Assembly: GCA_016926135.1 (NCBI GenBank)
Contig: JAFGPH010000142.1
Location: 1-6,463, forward strand
Direction: 5' to 3'
Origin: Deltaproteobacteria bacterium
GTDB lineage: Bacteria; Desulfobacterota; DSM-4660; Desulfatiglandales; HGW-15
Length of the DNA: 6,463 nt
The position numbers were made by a program, and so were the translations under genes. The notes below the pieces were generated by a model. That model searched no databases, was not told the origin of the DNA, and worked only from the letters and a program-made list of their open reading frames with translations. Below are positions 1 through 5,512 of the stretch, one piece after another; position 1 is the first letter of the stretch; the number at the start of each line of letters is the position of its first letter.

Positions 1-35
1 CCCTTGGTGAATTCTTGCATGACGCTCTTTGCCAT
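1..35 (-). CDS. rnfE: RnfE, first 11-12 codons only (cut by left edge)
   Basis: Only the start of this gene is in the window. The visible residues are MAKSVMQEFTKG, which fits the short cytoplasmic N-terminus of RnfE, the integral-membrane subunit of the Rnf complex related to NqrD (no soluble cofactor domain; in the pump it helps form the membrane core). The ATG at 33-35 is preceded by an AAGGAG ribosome binding site at 43-48, seven bases upstream, which overlaps the stop codon of rnfG. Assignment rests mainly on gene order (rnfC-D-G-E is the standard Rnf order) and on the strong start signal, because too little protein is visible for family recognition on its own. Confidence 0.75.
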   Translation of the reverse strand, partial: MAKSVMQEFTK

Positions 36-42
36 AATCCAG

Positions 43-48
43 CTCCTT
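43..48 (-). promoter_or_regulatory. Ribosome binding site of rnfE
   Basis: AAGGAG on the minus strand, seven bases before the ATG at 35. It shares base 48 with the TAA stop of rnfG, which suggests translational coupling of the two genes. Confidence 0.75.
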
Positions 49-641
49 TAGGCCTTAATGGACTTGGCCTTTTCCACGATGCTGTTCTTCAGACGCTTGT
101 AGACCTCCGCTGCGGCCACGACCCCCCCGCAGACCCCCTTGGAGGTGACCGTGGCACCGCTGATCGAGTCGATTTTCCCGCCGTCCGATTTGACCTTGAA
201 GGGATCCGAGATCGGACTTCCCTTGAACTGCGCAGCAAAAGTGGGGTCCGACTTCGCCCTGGCGCCCAGACCCGGGGTTTCGCTGTGGGTCGTGACGGCG
301 ACCCCCACGATCTGATCGGTCTCGATGTTCACGGCCACGATCAGTCCGATCTGACCACCATATCCCTTGCCGAAGGCCTCCATGGCGACCGTATTCACCT
401 TGCCGTCGAAGACCCCCACAAAAAAGCTCATCTCCTCTTTTCCGTCCTTGACCTTGAAACGGTCATTGAGGGGATTGTTGCTACACCCCTTCAGGATATC
501 CCGGATGGCCGGGCCCTTGACGAACTCGATCTGCTGCGATTCAATCCTTTCCTGGGTGGCCCCTCGTAGACCGGCGAGCAAACCTCCGGAAACGCCACTG
601 AAGAGGACCACCGCCAAGAAGAGCTTGATCATGTTACGCAT
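48..641 (-). CDS. rnfG: RnfG, periplasmic FMN-binding subunit of the Rnf electron transport complex
   Basis: A 197-residue protein, normal length for RnfG. A single hydrophobic segment at residues 5-22 anchors it in the inner membrane, with the rest expected on the periplasmic side. The FMN-binding domain is clear: SETPGLGARAK at 120-130 is the typical mid-domain motif, and DSISGAT at 158-164 matches the recognition sequence (DxxS/TGAT) for covalent FMN attachment by ApbE, with Thr164 as the expected acceptor. RnfG passes electrons through this flavin within the complex. The ATG overlaps the end of rnfD by 8 bp and the stop overlaps the ribosome binding site of rnfE, so the gene sits inside a compact operon. 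No ApbE gene is in the window. The family call is very secure; the covalent flavin is known for the family and inferred here. Confidence 0.94.
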   Translation of the reverse strand: MRNMIKLFLAVVLFSGVSGGLLAGLRGATQERIESQQIEFVKGPAIRDILKGCSNNPLNDRFKVKDGKEEMSFFVGVFDGKVNTVAMEAFGKGYGGQIGLIVAVNIETDQIVGVAVTTHSETPGLGARAKSDPTFAAQFKGSPISDPFKVKSDGGKIDSISGATVTSKGVCGGVVAAAEVYKRLKNSIVEKAKSIKA

Positions 642-1602
642 GTTCCACCTTCCTCCCCAAGGCCTTCGGCCTGATTTTATCGATCAAAGGATTGGCGAGG
701 TTCATCAGGAGGATCGCGAAAACCACGCCGTCCACAAAATAGCCCACGTTCCGGATCAGGACCGTCAGGAATCCCGCCCCAAGGCCGTAGATAAGCATGG
801 GGATGAAATGAACCGGTGACGAGGAATCCTCGGTGACCAGGAAGAAGGCCCCGATCAGGGTGTATCCCGCCAGCAGGTGAAAGAGGGCCGGAGCGTATTT
901 CGCGGGATTGACAAGGTTGAAGAGCAGGGCTGTCACAAAGACCCCCGCGAGAAAGGAGAGAGCGATCTCCCAGCGGATGGTGCCGCGAAGCATCAGATAG
1001 ACCCCTCCAATGATGAGCCCCAGGCCGAACCCGGTCCCCACACCGCCCGACTGCTTCCCCAGAAACAACCCGCACAGGGTGTAGTTCTCGGCAGCCGAAG
1101 GGCCGAAGTACTTGACAGCCGCCATGGGGAAAAGCATGGGGAAACCGAGATCGTAGTTCACCAGGGCCTCATCGAAGTCCAGGATGCCGCTCCAGGAAAG
1201 GAGCAGAATGGCATAGGCCATGACGGCGGGATTCATGGGATTGCACCCGATGCCCCCATAGATTTGCTTCCCCACCACAACGGCCAGAAAAGCCCCCAGG
1301 ATCACGAACCACCATGGCACGGTGGCCGGCAGGAGCATTCCCAGGAGAAGACCGATCACCGCAGCATTTCCGTCCGCGATGGTGACGGGCCTTTTCATGG
1401 CCCGGTTCAAGACGAATTCCCAGATCATGGCCCACGCCACGGAAAAGGCAATCGTCCTGAGGGCCGGCACGCCGTACTGGAAGATACCGAAGACAACGGC
1501 GGGTAAGGCCGCCAGCATAAACTGGTGACTCTTCGCGGCGATGCTGCTGCCGTTGTGCCAGAAAGGCGCGTGGGAACCGACATAAAGCTTCTCATTGAGC
1601 AT
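634..1602 (-). CDS. rnfD: RnfD, integral-membrane subunit of the Rnf complex (divergent, no obvious FMN-acceptor Thr)
   Basis: RnfD is a membrane subunit related to NqrB. From the chosen start the protein has 322 residues and about nine or ten hydrophobic segments (roughly 30-48, 50-67, 82-97, 98-112, 125-138, 190-206, 211-229, 238-255, 264-283, 286-303). Family motifs include ADGNAAVIGLL at 76-86, GGIGCNPMNPAVMAYAILL at 116-134 and the DKIRPKALG tail near 308-316. The ATG at 1600-1602 is preferred because GGAGG (minus strand, 1609-1613) lies six bases before it; an in-frame ATG at 1647 would add 15 basic residues without such a site. The start overlaps the end of rnfC by 11 bp. Oddity: the stretch where ordinary RnfD has a DxxxxATPL-like motif with the FMN-bearing Thr reads FPMAAVKYFGP here (158-168), with no Thr, and the usual GETSAL is replaced by GTGFGL (189-194). 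Family certain; cofactor state open. Confidence 0.92.
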   Translation of the reverse strand: MLNEKLYVGSHAPFWHNGSSIAAKSHQFMLAALPAVVFGIFQYGVPALRTIAFSVAWAMIWEFVLNRAMKRPVTIADGNAAVIGLLLGMLLPATVPWWFVILGAFLAVVVGKQIYGGIGCNPMNPAVMAYAILLLSWSGILDFDEALVNYDLGFPMLFPMAAVKYFGPSAAENYTLCGLFLGKQSGGVGTGFGLGLIIGGVYLMLRGTIRWEIALSFLAGVFVTALLFNLVNPAKYAPALFHLLAGYTLIGAFFLVTEDSSSPVHFIPMLIYGLGAGFLTVLIRNVGYFVDGVVFAILLMNLANPLIDKIRPKALGRKVEHA

Positions 1603-2833
1603 TGGCAACCTCCGCATCCATCTTGCGAGCAAACTCGACCTTGCCAAGCATGATGTACTGAAACACAGGGATACGGGCCTCGCACACGTAACTGCACAGC
1701 CCGCACTCGATACAGGAGAGCAGATCGTAGGCGTTCGCCGCCTCCTGGTAGAGACCGTTTTCGAGGAAACGAACCAGCATGTTCACCGGGATCCTAGCCG
1801 GGCAGGCCCGAATGCACTCCCCGCAGTTGACGCAGGAGGCATCGCACCACGGCTGAATGGTGTCCCCGTCCTGCACGATGAGACCGTCCGTATCGTAAAG
1901 GACGGGCATGTCTTCCCCGTAAATGGCCTCTCCGGTCATGGGCCCGCCAAAAACCACCCGGTCTCCATACCCGGCTTTAATGCCCAGGGCATCCAGGATG
2001 TTCTTCACCGGAGTTCCGATCCTCACCCGAACGTGGACGGCGTTCAGATCCTTGTCGATAACGGTAAGCACCTTGTGGACGGGCGGTTCCCCTTTGCACA
2101 GGGCCGTCTGGAGTCCGATCACCGCTTCCACACTCAAGAAACCGACACCGTCCCCACCGGATGCCGCATCCCGGCCCAACATCTCCCTGAGCAGGAGGTC
2201 ATGGTGCGCATTCGGATAGACAGGCTGCATGGTCCTCACTTCCGCACCGGTCTGCTCCCCGAGCGCGAAAAGCTCAGGGGGCACCACGATCACGACTCGA
2301 TCAGTGCCCGGCAGGCCCCTCAGTTGCTTTACGCCTTCTCTCACCTCATCCAGGCGGGTATGGAGGAGAAACTGGTTGGTCGTGATCAAAAGGTCCTTGT
2401 CCTGGGCAGTGACCACCCAGGTATGCACAGACCCGTCGCCCCTCGCCGTGGTTCCGAAGTCGGGACTTCCCGGGAGGCAGTTCAGGAGAGGGAGCGTTTT
2501 GCCCAATTCCTCGTCGAACTCGTCCTCTTCGTCCACATCAAGGCTGAGAGCCTGAAAGGACCTGCCATAGGGACCCTTGTGAACCGAGACATCCGCAACA
2601 GCGCCCGTGACGGTGCTTATAAGGATCTGCGCCTCATTCGCCCCGAGGTCGATCCTCTGGCCCGTGCGCATCCGATCCCCTCTCTTGAGGGAAAGCATGG
2701 CCCCTTCCGGACAGAAGAGGGTCGCCCTCGCCGAAAGAGGAATCTCCCTCAGGGCCGCCGCCTCACCTCTCAAGAGCACCGGATACATCAGCCTCGGTTT
2801 GGCGCCCATATTGAAAAAGGGTTTCTTCGTCAT
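1592..2833 (-). CDS. rnfC: RnfC-like iron-sulfur subunit of the Rnf complex (NADH/FMN-site motifs missing)
   Basis: A 413-residue soluble subunit that would dock on the cytoplasmic face of Rnf. Domains in order: an RnfC-type barrel-sandwich region at about 35-98 (RTGQRI, TVTGAVADV), an acidic stretch at 99-110, a central region at about 115-245, an SLBB-like beta-grasp region at about 252-310, and a dicluster ferredoxin module. That module has C334-x2-C337-x2-C340-x3-C344-P and C374-x2-C377-x2-C380-x3-C384, enough for two [4Fe-4S] clusters. The length matches compact clostridial-type RnfC. In ordinary RnfC the central region carries a GxGGAGFP loop and an NGAECEP motif that bind FMN and NADH; here the matching places read CLPGSPDFGTT (119-129) and LLITTNQFLLHT (148-159), so NADH oxidation by this subunit is doubtful. 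The ATG at 2833 has AGGAG seven bases upstream; an ATG six codons earlier (2851) has none. The cytochrome gene ends 39 bp upstream. Confidence 0.9.
   Translation of the reverse strand: MTKKPFFNMGAKPRLMYPVLLRGEAAALREIPLSARATLFCPEGAMLSLKRGDRMRTGQRIDLGANEAQILISTVTGAVADVSVHKGPYGRSFQALSLDVDEEDEFDEELGKTLPLLNCLPGSPDFGTTARGDGSVHTWVVTAQDKDLLITTNQFLLHTRLDEVREGVKQLRGLPGTDRVVIVVPPELFALGEQTGAEVRTMQPVYPNAHHDLLLREMLGRDAASGGDGVGFLSVEAVIGLQTALCKGEPPVHKVLTVIDKDLNAVHVRVRIGTPVKNILDALGIKAGYGDRVVFGGPMTGEAIYGEDMPVLYDTDGLIVQDGDTIQPWCDASCVNCGECIRACPARIPVNMLVRFLENGLYQEAANAYDLLSCIECGLCSYVCEARIPVFQYIMLGKVEFARKMDAEVANAQ
1609..1613 (-). promoter_or_regulatory. Ribosome binding site that decides the rnfD start
   Basis: GGAGG on the minus strand, with six bases to the ATG at 1600-1602. 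It lies inside the 3' end of rnfC and selects the inner ATG over the in-frame ATG at 1647. Confidence 0.75.
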
Positions 2834-2840
2834 CTGTTCA

Positions 2841-2845
2841 CTCCT
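2841..2845 (-). promoter_or_regulatory. Ribosome binding site that decides the rnfC start
   Basis: AGGAG on the minus strand within TGGACAGGAGTGAACAG, seven bases before the ATG at 2831-2833. The alternative ATG at 2849-2851 is preceded by CGTCTCTCGA, which has no Shine-Dalgarno match. Confidence 0.65.
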
Positions 2846-2872
2846 GTCCATTCGAGAGACGTGAATGATTCG

Positions 2873-3247
2873 CTACAGCATGTGGCATTCTGAGCATTTG
2901 ACCGGGCCCAGTCCGCCATCTTCATGGCAACCCTTGCACAGCTTGTGGAACGCGTCCGACCTCTTCGGCGCGACATCTTCCTCAGCCATGTGGCACTCTG
3001 AACAGCTCTCGGGTTTGGCCTTTTCGTCCTCCATCTCGTGGTGGCAGTCCAGGCAGGGCACGGCATACCCGGAAGTGGCCGTGTGTTCCTTGTGGTCCAG
3101 CAGCACCTTCCCCGCAGTATTCTTCAGCATGACCCGCACGGGCTGCTCGGGCTTTCCCTCAGGGAAGGCCGCATAGCAGACCGCGCCGAGGATGAAGAGG
3201 GCGGTGGCCAGCCCATAGGCAAAGGTAAGCTCTTTCTTTGGTTTCAT
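2873..3247 (-). CDS. Tetraheme c3-type cytochrome c, first gene of the Rnf operon
   Basis: A 124-residue exported cytochrome. Residues 9-27 are hydrophobic and act as a signal peptide or uncleaved membrane anchor (possible cleavage around CYA-A at 24-27). Four CxxCH heme-binding motifs start at C65, C82, C104 and C118. Four further histidines fit the distal ligands of class III cytochromes: H52 and H55 (DHKEH), H70 (CHH) and H101 (FHKLC). That gives the c3-like order H..H..CxxCHH..CxxCH..FH..CxxCH..CxxCH and suggests four bis-histidine, low-potential hemes. It would carry electrons on the periplasmic side. Multiheme cytochromes beside rnfC are known in Desulfovibrio and, with the Methanosarcina Rnf, in archaea; a link to Rnf here is inferred from a 39-bp spacing to rnfC. 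The ATG has a modest GGGA-type ribosome site about nine bases upstream. Maturation would need a cytochrome c assembly system not in this window. Confidence 0.92.
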   Translation of the reverse strand: MKPKKELTFAYGLATALFILGAVCYAAFPEGKPEQPVRVMLKNTAGKVLLDHKEHTATSGYAVPCLDCHHEMEDEKAKPESCSECHMAEEDVAPKRSDAFHKLCKGCHEDGGLGPVKCSECHML

Positions 3248-3278
3248 GTCCTGTTTCCCTTTTCAGAAATAGTTCCGA

Positions 3279-3307
3279 CCCATAGCACACAGCCTATCAC
3301 TTGACAA
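3279..3307 (-). promoter_or_regulatory. Weak candidate sigma-70-type promoter before the cytochrome-rnf genes
   Basis: On the minus strand, TTGTCA (3302-3307) is followed after exactly 17 bases by TATGGG (3279-3284). The -35 hexamer matches the consensus at five of six places, the -10 only at the first three. It lies 32 bases before the cytochrome start codon, in the 63-bp gap after the FecR-domain gene. No hairpin with a T run is visible in this gap, so read-through from the upstream gene is equally possible. Confidence 0.25.
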
Positions 3308-3310
3308 TCC

Positions 3311-5251
3311 CTACCTCTGGCCGTGAAACTCCCCGGTGGCCCAGTGGTTGGAGCCGTCATGAGCATTCCACGTTCCTCCAACCCCTTCGGCCTTGGGTCC
3401 AAAGAAGGCCCCTCTCGCACCGGTCTCTCCGGCGATGGCGTTTCCGTTGATGGTGGAGCCTGCCCCGAAACTGCTGCCGTTGATCTCGAAGGTCCCGTTG
3501 CTGTTGATGGGACCGCTCCCCCCCACCAGATTGACCCGGTAATTCCCGGCTTCACTGGTGTCAATATTGAAATTGGACACCTGCCTGCTCCCGAAATGGA
3601 CCTGGCAATCGAAGTTTCCCCCCAGGATGTGCACCTGAGAGGTCGAGCTGCTTGCAAACACCCCGACCGCATTGCCGGAGTAATTGAACATCGTGTTCTG
3701 CCTCTGGAGATAATCGATGTAGTCCGGGTGGGTGAGGTCCCCCTCCACGTGCCAGATCATCCCCTTTGCAGCGTAGAACTTGTCATCAGGCGAAGTGGCC
3801 GATGGATCTTTTCCCACAAGCCCTATGGACGCTGATGCCGTATCCGCCCAGTAACCCCACTCCATGTACTTGTGGCCACTGGAATCGACGTAGCTCCCCA
3901 CACCATGGTAGGCGAAGAAATGGGGGGGCACCAGCGCCTTGTTCGATCCGTGGTTCAGGGTGAAATACTGCACCTCCATGTTCATGCCCGCGTCGATCTC
4001 CTGGACCTCCATCTTGTAGTTGACGTCGCCCAGGTGGGCATTCTCAAAGGCCACGTGCTTCTCCTGGCCGCCCGCAAGGAGGTTGGGGCTGACGGAGAAA
4101 AACATGGGATCCCTGTTCGCGTCGTTGAAAGCCATACCGTTCATGTTGCTCTTGACCATCATGCCAGCAACGAAGCTCCCCTGGCCCGCCAGCTTCCCCT
4201 CAGGAAAGGGATCAAGCCCTTGCTCCGCTTCCTGCTCGATCCGGCGGGGACCCTCCTGGTTGATGATATTGACGAGGTTTTCGGCTACCGGCAGGGGTTC
4301 GATCCCCTCGGCCGTCCCCAGTGAAGGCATGAGCGGCGAGGAAGTCTGAGTCTCCTCGCCCTGCTTGTCCTTTTTCTCCCCTTTGGGTTCCCCCTTGCCT
4401 TCAGGCCCCATGCCCTTTGCCGGCCCCTTTTCTTCCTTCCTCACCTCCGTCTGGGCCTCGAAGGTCTTCACGTATTCCGGCGGCGTGGGAATGACGCGAC
4501 CGGTGTCGCCCCTGAACATCTCTCCCGGTCTCACGAGCTTGCCGTTCACATCCAGGACCCCATCCTCCGAAAAGCAGTTGGTGAAACTCCTCCCCTGCCC
4601 CGTCTCGGCACCGATCTGTGCAAGATAGGCGCCCATCCGGCCTCCCAGACCGGCCACCCTCACACCGGCACCGGAGATTTTCTTCTCCTCGATCCAGGTG
4701 ACCTCCGCCCCGAACTTGGTCCCCCTCACACCCACCACTGCAGTCGGGGTGTTCAGGGTCACCCTGTTTTCCCGATACCGGAACAACCTCAGGGCATAAA
4801 ACATGGCCTTTCCCTTCAGAAGGCTGAAAACGGACCTCGTCCTCCCCTCCGCCTTCCGGTAATCGTGGGTCTCCACGCCGAAGCGGGTTTCGGGCGCCAT
4901 GGTAACGACGTCCTCATTGGTGAACTTGATGCGGCAGCGCGAATCCTGGAGGGTCGTGAGGGTATCCTTCTCATGGAGGGGGTCGCCCTCTCTGCCGAAA
5001 TAGGCCTCACCCGTTCCCTTGTGGACCACCACCACGTGTCCTTCCAGCCCGTGGATTACCCCCACTTCCGGGAGAGGAGACGGCACGAAGCCGTCCATGA
5101 TTGCCCTGCCTCTCAGGTCCCCGGGGAGGGCCTCCTCCGATACTCCCCCGCCGCGATTCCCGTCTGCCCACACACGATGGATAGCAATGAAAGAAACGAG
5201 TGCCAAACACGCCAGGACGACTATCCGGATGCTTGCGATTCTCCCCCTCAC
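3311..5251 (-). CDS. Exported FecR-domain protein with a C-terminal TbpB-like beta-barrel domain
   Basis: A 646-residue protein starting with GTG (5249-5251), nine bases after a strong GGGGAGG ribosome site. Residues 8-29 form a Sec signal peptide or anchor ending in RVWA-D. A FecR domain spans about 65-185: GREGDPLHEKDTLTTLQDS (86-104), then FTNEDVVTMAPET (110-122), LLKGKAMF (144-151) and the hallmark NTPTAVVGVRGTKF (167-180). Residues 262-345 are a charged, Gly/Pro/Lys/Glu-rich linker. From about 355 comes a beta-rich region with YMEWGYWAD (462-470), NYSGNAVGVF (523-532), GGNFDCQVHFG (544-554) and an end, GARGAFFGPKAEGVGGTW (611-628) then GEFHGQR, that strongly resembles the closing barrel of TbpB/factor-H-binding-protein-like domains. 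The domain is extracytoplasmic and there is no cytoplasmic anti-sigma part, so classical FecR signalling is unlikely; a surface or periplasmic structural or ligand-binding role is possible. Function unknown. It ends 63 bp before the cytochrome gene. Confidence 0.85.
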   Translation of the reverse strand: MRGRIASIRIVVLACLALVSFIAIHRVWADGNRGGGVSEEALPGDLRGRAIMDGFVPSPLPEVGVIHGLEGHVVVVHKGTGEAYFGREGDPLHEKDTLTTLQDSRCRIKFTNEDVVTMAPETRFGVETHDYRKAEGRTRSVFSLLKGKAMFYALRLFRYRENRVTLNTPTAVVGVRGTKFGAEVTWIEEKKISGAGVRVAGLGGRMGAYLAQIGAETGQGRSFTNCFSEDGVLDVNGKLVRPGEMFRGDTGRVIPTPPEYVKTFEAQTEVRKEEKGPAKGMGPEGKGEPKGEKKDKQGEETQTSSPLMPSLGTAEGIEPLPVAENLVNIINQEGPRRIEQEAEQGLDPFPEGKLAGQGSFVAGMMVKSNMNGMAFNDANRDPMFFSVSPNLLAGGQEKHVAFENAHLGDVNYKMEVQEIDAGMNMEVQYFTLNHGSNKALVPPHFFAYHGVGSYVDSSGHKYMEWGYWADTASASIGLVGKDPSATSPDDKFYAAKGMIWHVEGDLTHPDYIDYLQRQNTMFNYSGNAVGVFASSSTSQVHILGGNFDCQVHFGSRQVSNFNIDTSEAGNYRVNLVGGSGPINSNGTFEINGSSFGAGSTINGNAIAGETGARGAFFGPKAEGVGGTWNAHDGSNHWATGEFHGQR

Positions 5252-5260
5252 TTCTCAAGG

Positions 5261-5267
5261 CCTCCCC
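5261..5267 (-). promoter_or_regulatory. Ribosome binding site supporting the GTG start of the FecR-domain gene
   Basis: GGGGAGG on the minus strand, nine bases before the GTG at 5249-5251. It is the only strong Shine-Dalgarno match near this gene and supports a non-ATG start that begins exactly at a plausible signal peptide. Confidence 0.65.
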
Positions 5268-5274
5268 ATTTGAT

Positions 5275-5290
5275 GGTGATCGTGCTCACC
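5275..5290 (-). repeat. Short inverted repeat next to the FecR-gene ribosome site
   Basis: GGTGA and TCACC form a 5-bp stem with a 6-base loop, ending 8 bases upstream of the GGGGAGG ribosome site. It could be a small leader hairpin; a stem this short also occurs by chance. Confidence 0.25.
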
Positions 5291-5393
5291 CTGTCGAAAA
5301 CGAGGGCATTTGCCCAGCCCCCTCATGCAGGCCGCTCAAAAGCACCCAGATATATGACACCCGAAATCCCGAGAAGTGAGAGGCACGGCTCAC

Positions 5394-5417
5394 GGGAATT
5401 CGATAAAAAATATTCCC
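5394..5417 (-). repeat. GGGAAT/ATTCCC inverted repeat around an AT-rich patch
   Basis: Six-base arms (5394-5399 and 5412-5417) enclose 12 bases rich in A and T, in a region otherwise rich in G and C. It may be an operator-like site or a weak stem-loop upstream of the FecR-domain gene. There is no family-specific match to a known regulator. Confidence 0.3.
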
Positions 5418-5470
5418 TTCCTTGCGCCCTGCGCCCGTTTCTCACGTGTGCGATGCAACGCCGCTCTGGA

Positions 5471-5486
5471 TCCCGCCCCGGCGGGA
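5471..5486 (-). terminator. Possible terminator hairpin after the hndC-like gene
   Basis: TCCCGCC and GGCGGGA form a perfect 7-bp inverted repeat with two bases between (in practice a 6-bp stem and 4-base loop), 26 bases past the stop codon of the hndC-like gene. The minus strand has no T run just after it, so it would be a hairpin pause or factor-dependent end and not a textbook intrinsic terminator. Confidence 0.3.
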
Positions 5487-5512
5487 GATGGTCGGTTTTC
5501 AGCGGCCCCTTT

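Larger units (their letters stand above)
5252..5512. other. 261-bp intergenic region with short inverted repeats
   Basis: No credible coding region is seen. On the minus strand, from the hndC-like stop toward the FecR-domain gene, it holds a GC-rich palindrome (5471-5486), an AT-rich patch with TATTTTTTATC flanked by GGGAAT/ATTCCC (5394-5417), TCATATATC near 5351-5358 that could be a -10 element without a good -35, a small GGGC/GCCC hairpin (5304-5315), and GGTGA/TCACC (5275-5290) just before the ribosome site. The promoter of the FecR-domain gene most likely lies here, but no element can be named with certainty. Confidence 0.45.

Noticed and set aside
877..1506. Plus-strand open frame of 209 codons opposite rnfD
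   Set aside because: It is the reverse shadow of RnfD: highly charged, His/Gly/Pro-rich, no domain, fully inside a conserved membrane protein gene.
1603..1647. Fifteen-residue N-terminal extension of RnfD
   Set aside because: It overlaps rnfC further, is not typical of the family, and the inner ATG at 1602 has a strong GGAGG at ideal spacing.
2834..2851. Six-residue extension of RnfC
   Set aside because: The ATG at 2851 has no ribosome site, whereas the ATG at 2833 has AGGAG seven bases upstream.
1595..2893. Long plus-strand open frame of 432 codons opposite rnfC
   Set aside because: It lies wholly antisense to a clearly conserved gene, shows no recognisable domain, has an unusually His/Arg/Pro-rich composition typical of the reverse strand of GC-rich genes, and lacks a good ribosome site.
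5189..5251. Lipoprotein signal (VLAC at residues 12-15) in the FecR-barrel protein
   Set aside because: The cysteine sits too early and is followed by more hydrophobic residues, so the segment reads as an ordinary signal peptide or anchor. This was considered because TbpB-like barrels are often lipoproteins.
3311..5251. FecR-type anti-sigma regulator with a nearby sigma factor
   Set aside because: There is no cytoplasmic N-terminal domain, the FecR domain follows a signal peptide directly, and no ECF sigma factor gene is in the window.
5300..5350. Cyclic-di-GMP (GEMM) riboswitch suggested by a GGGCAAA stretch in the leader
   Set aside because: The surrounding conserved bases and the second stem of that class are not present; the match is limited to a few bases.
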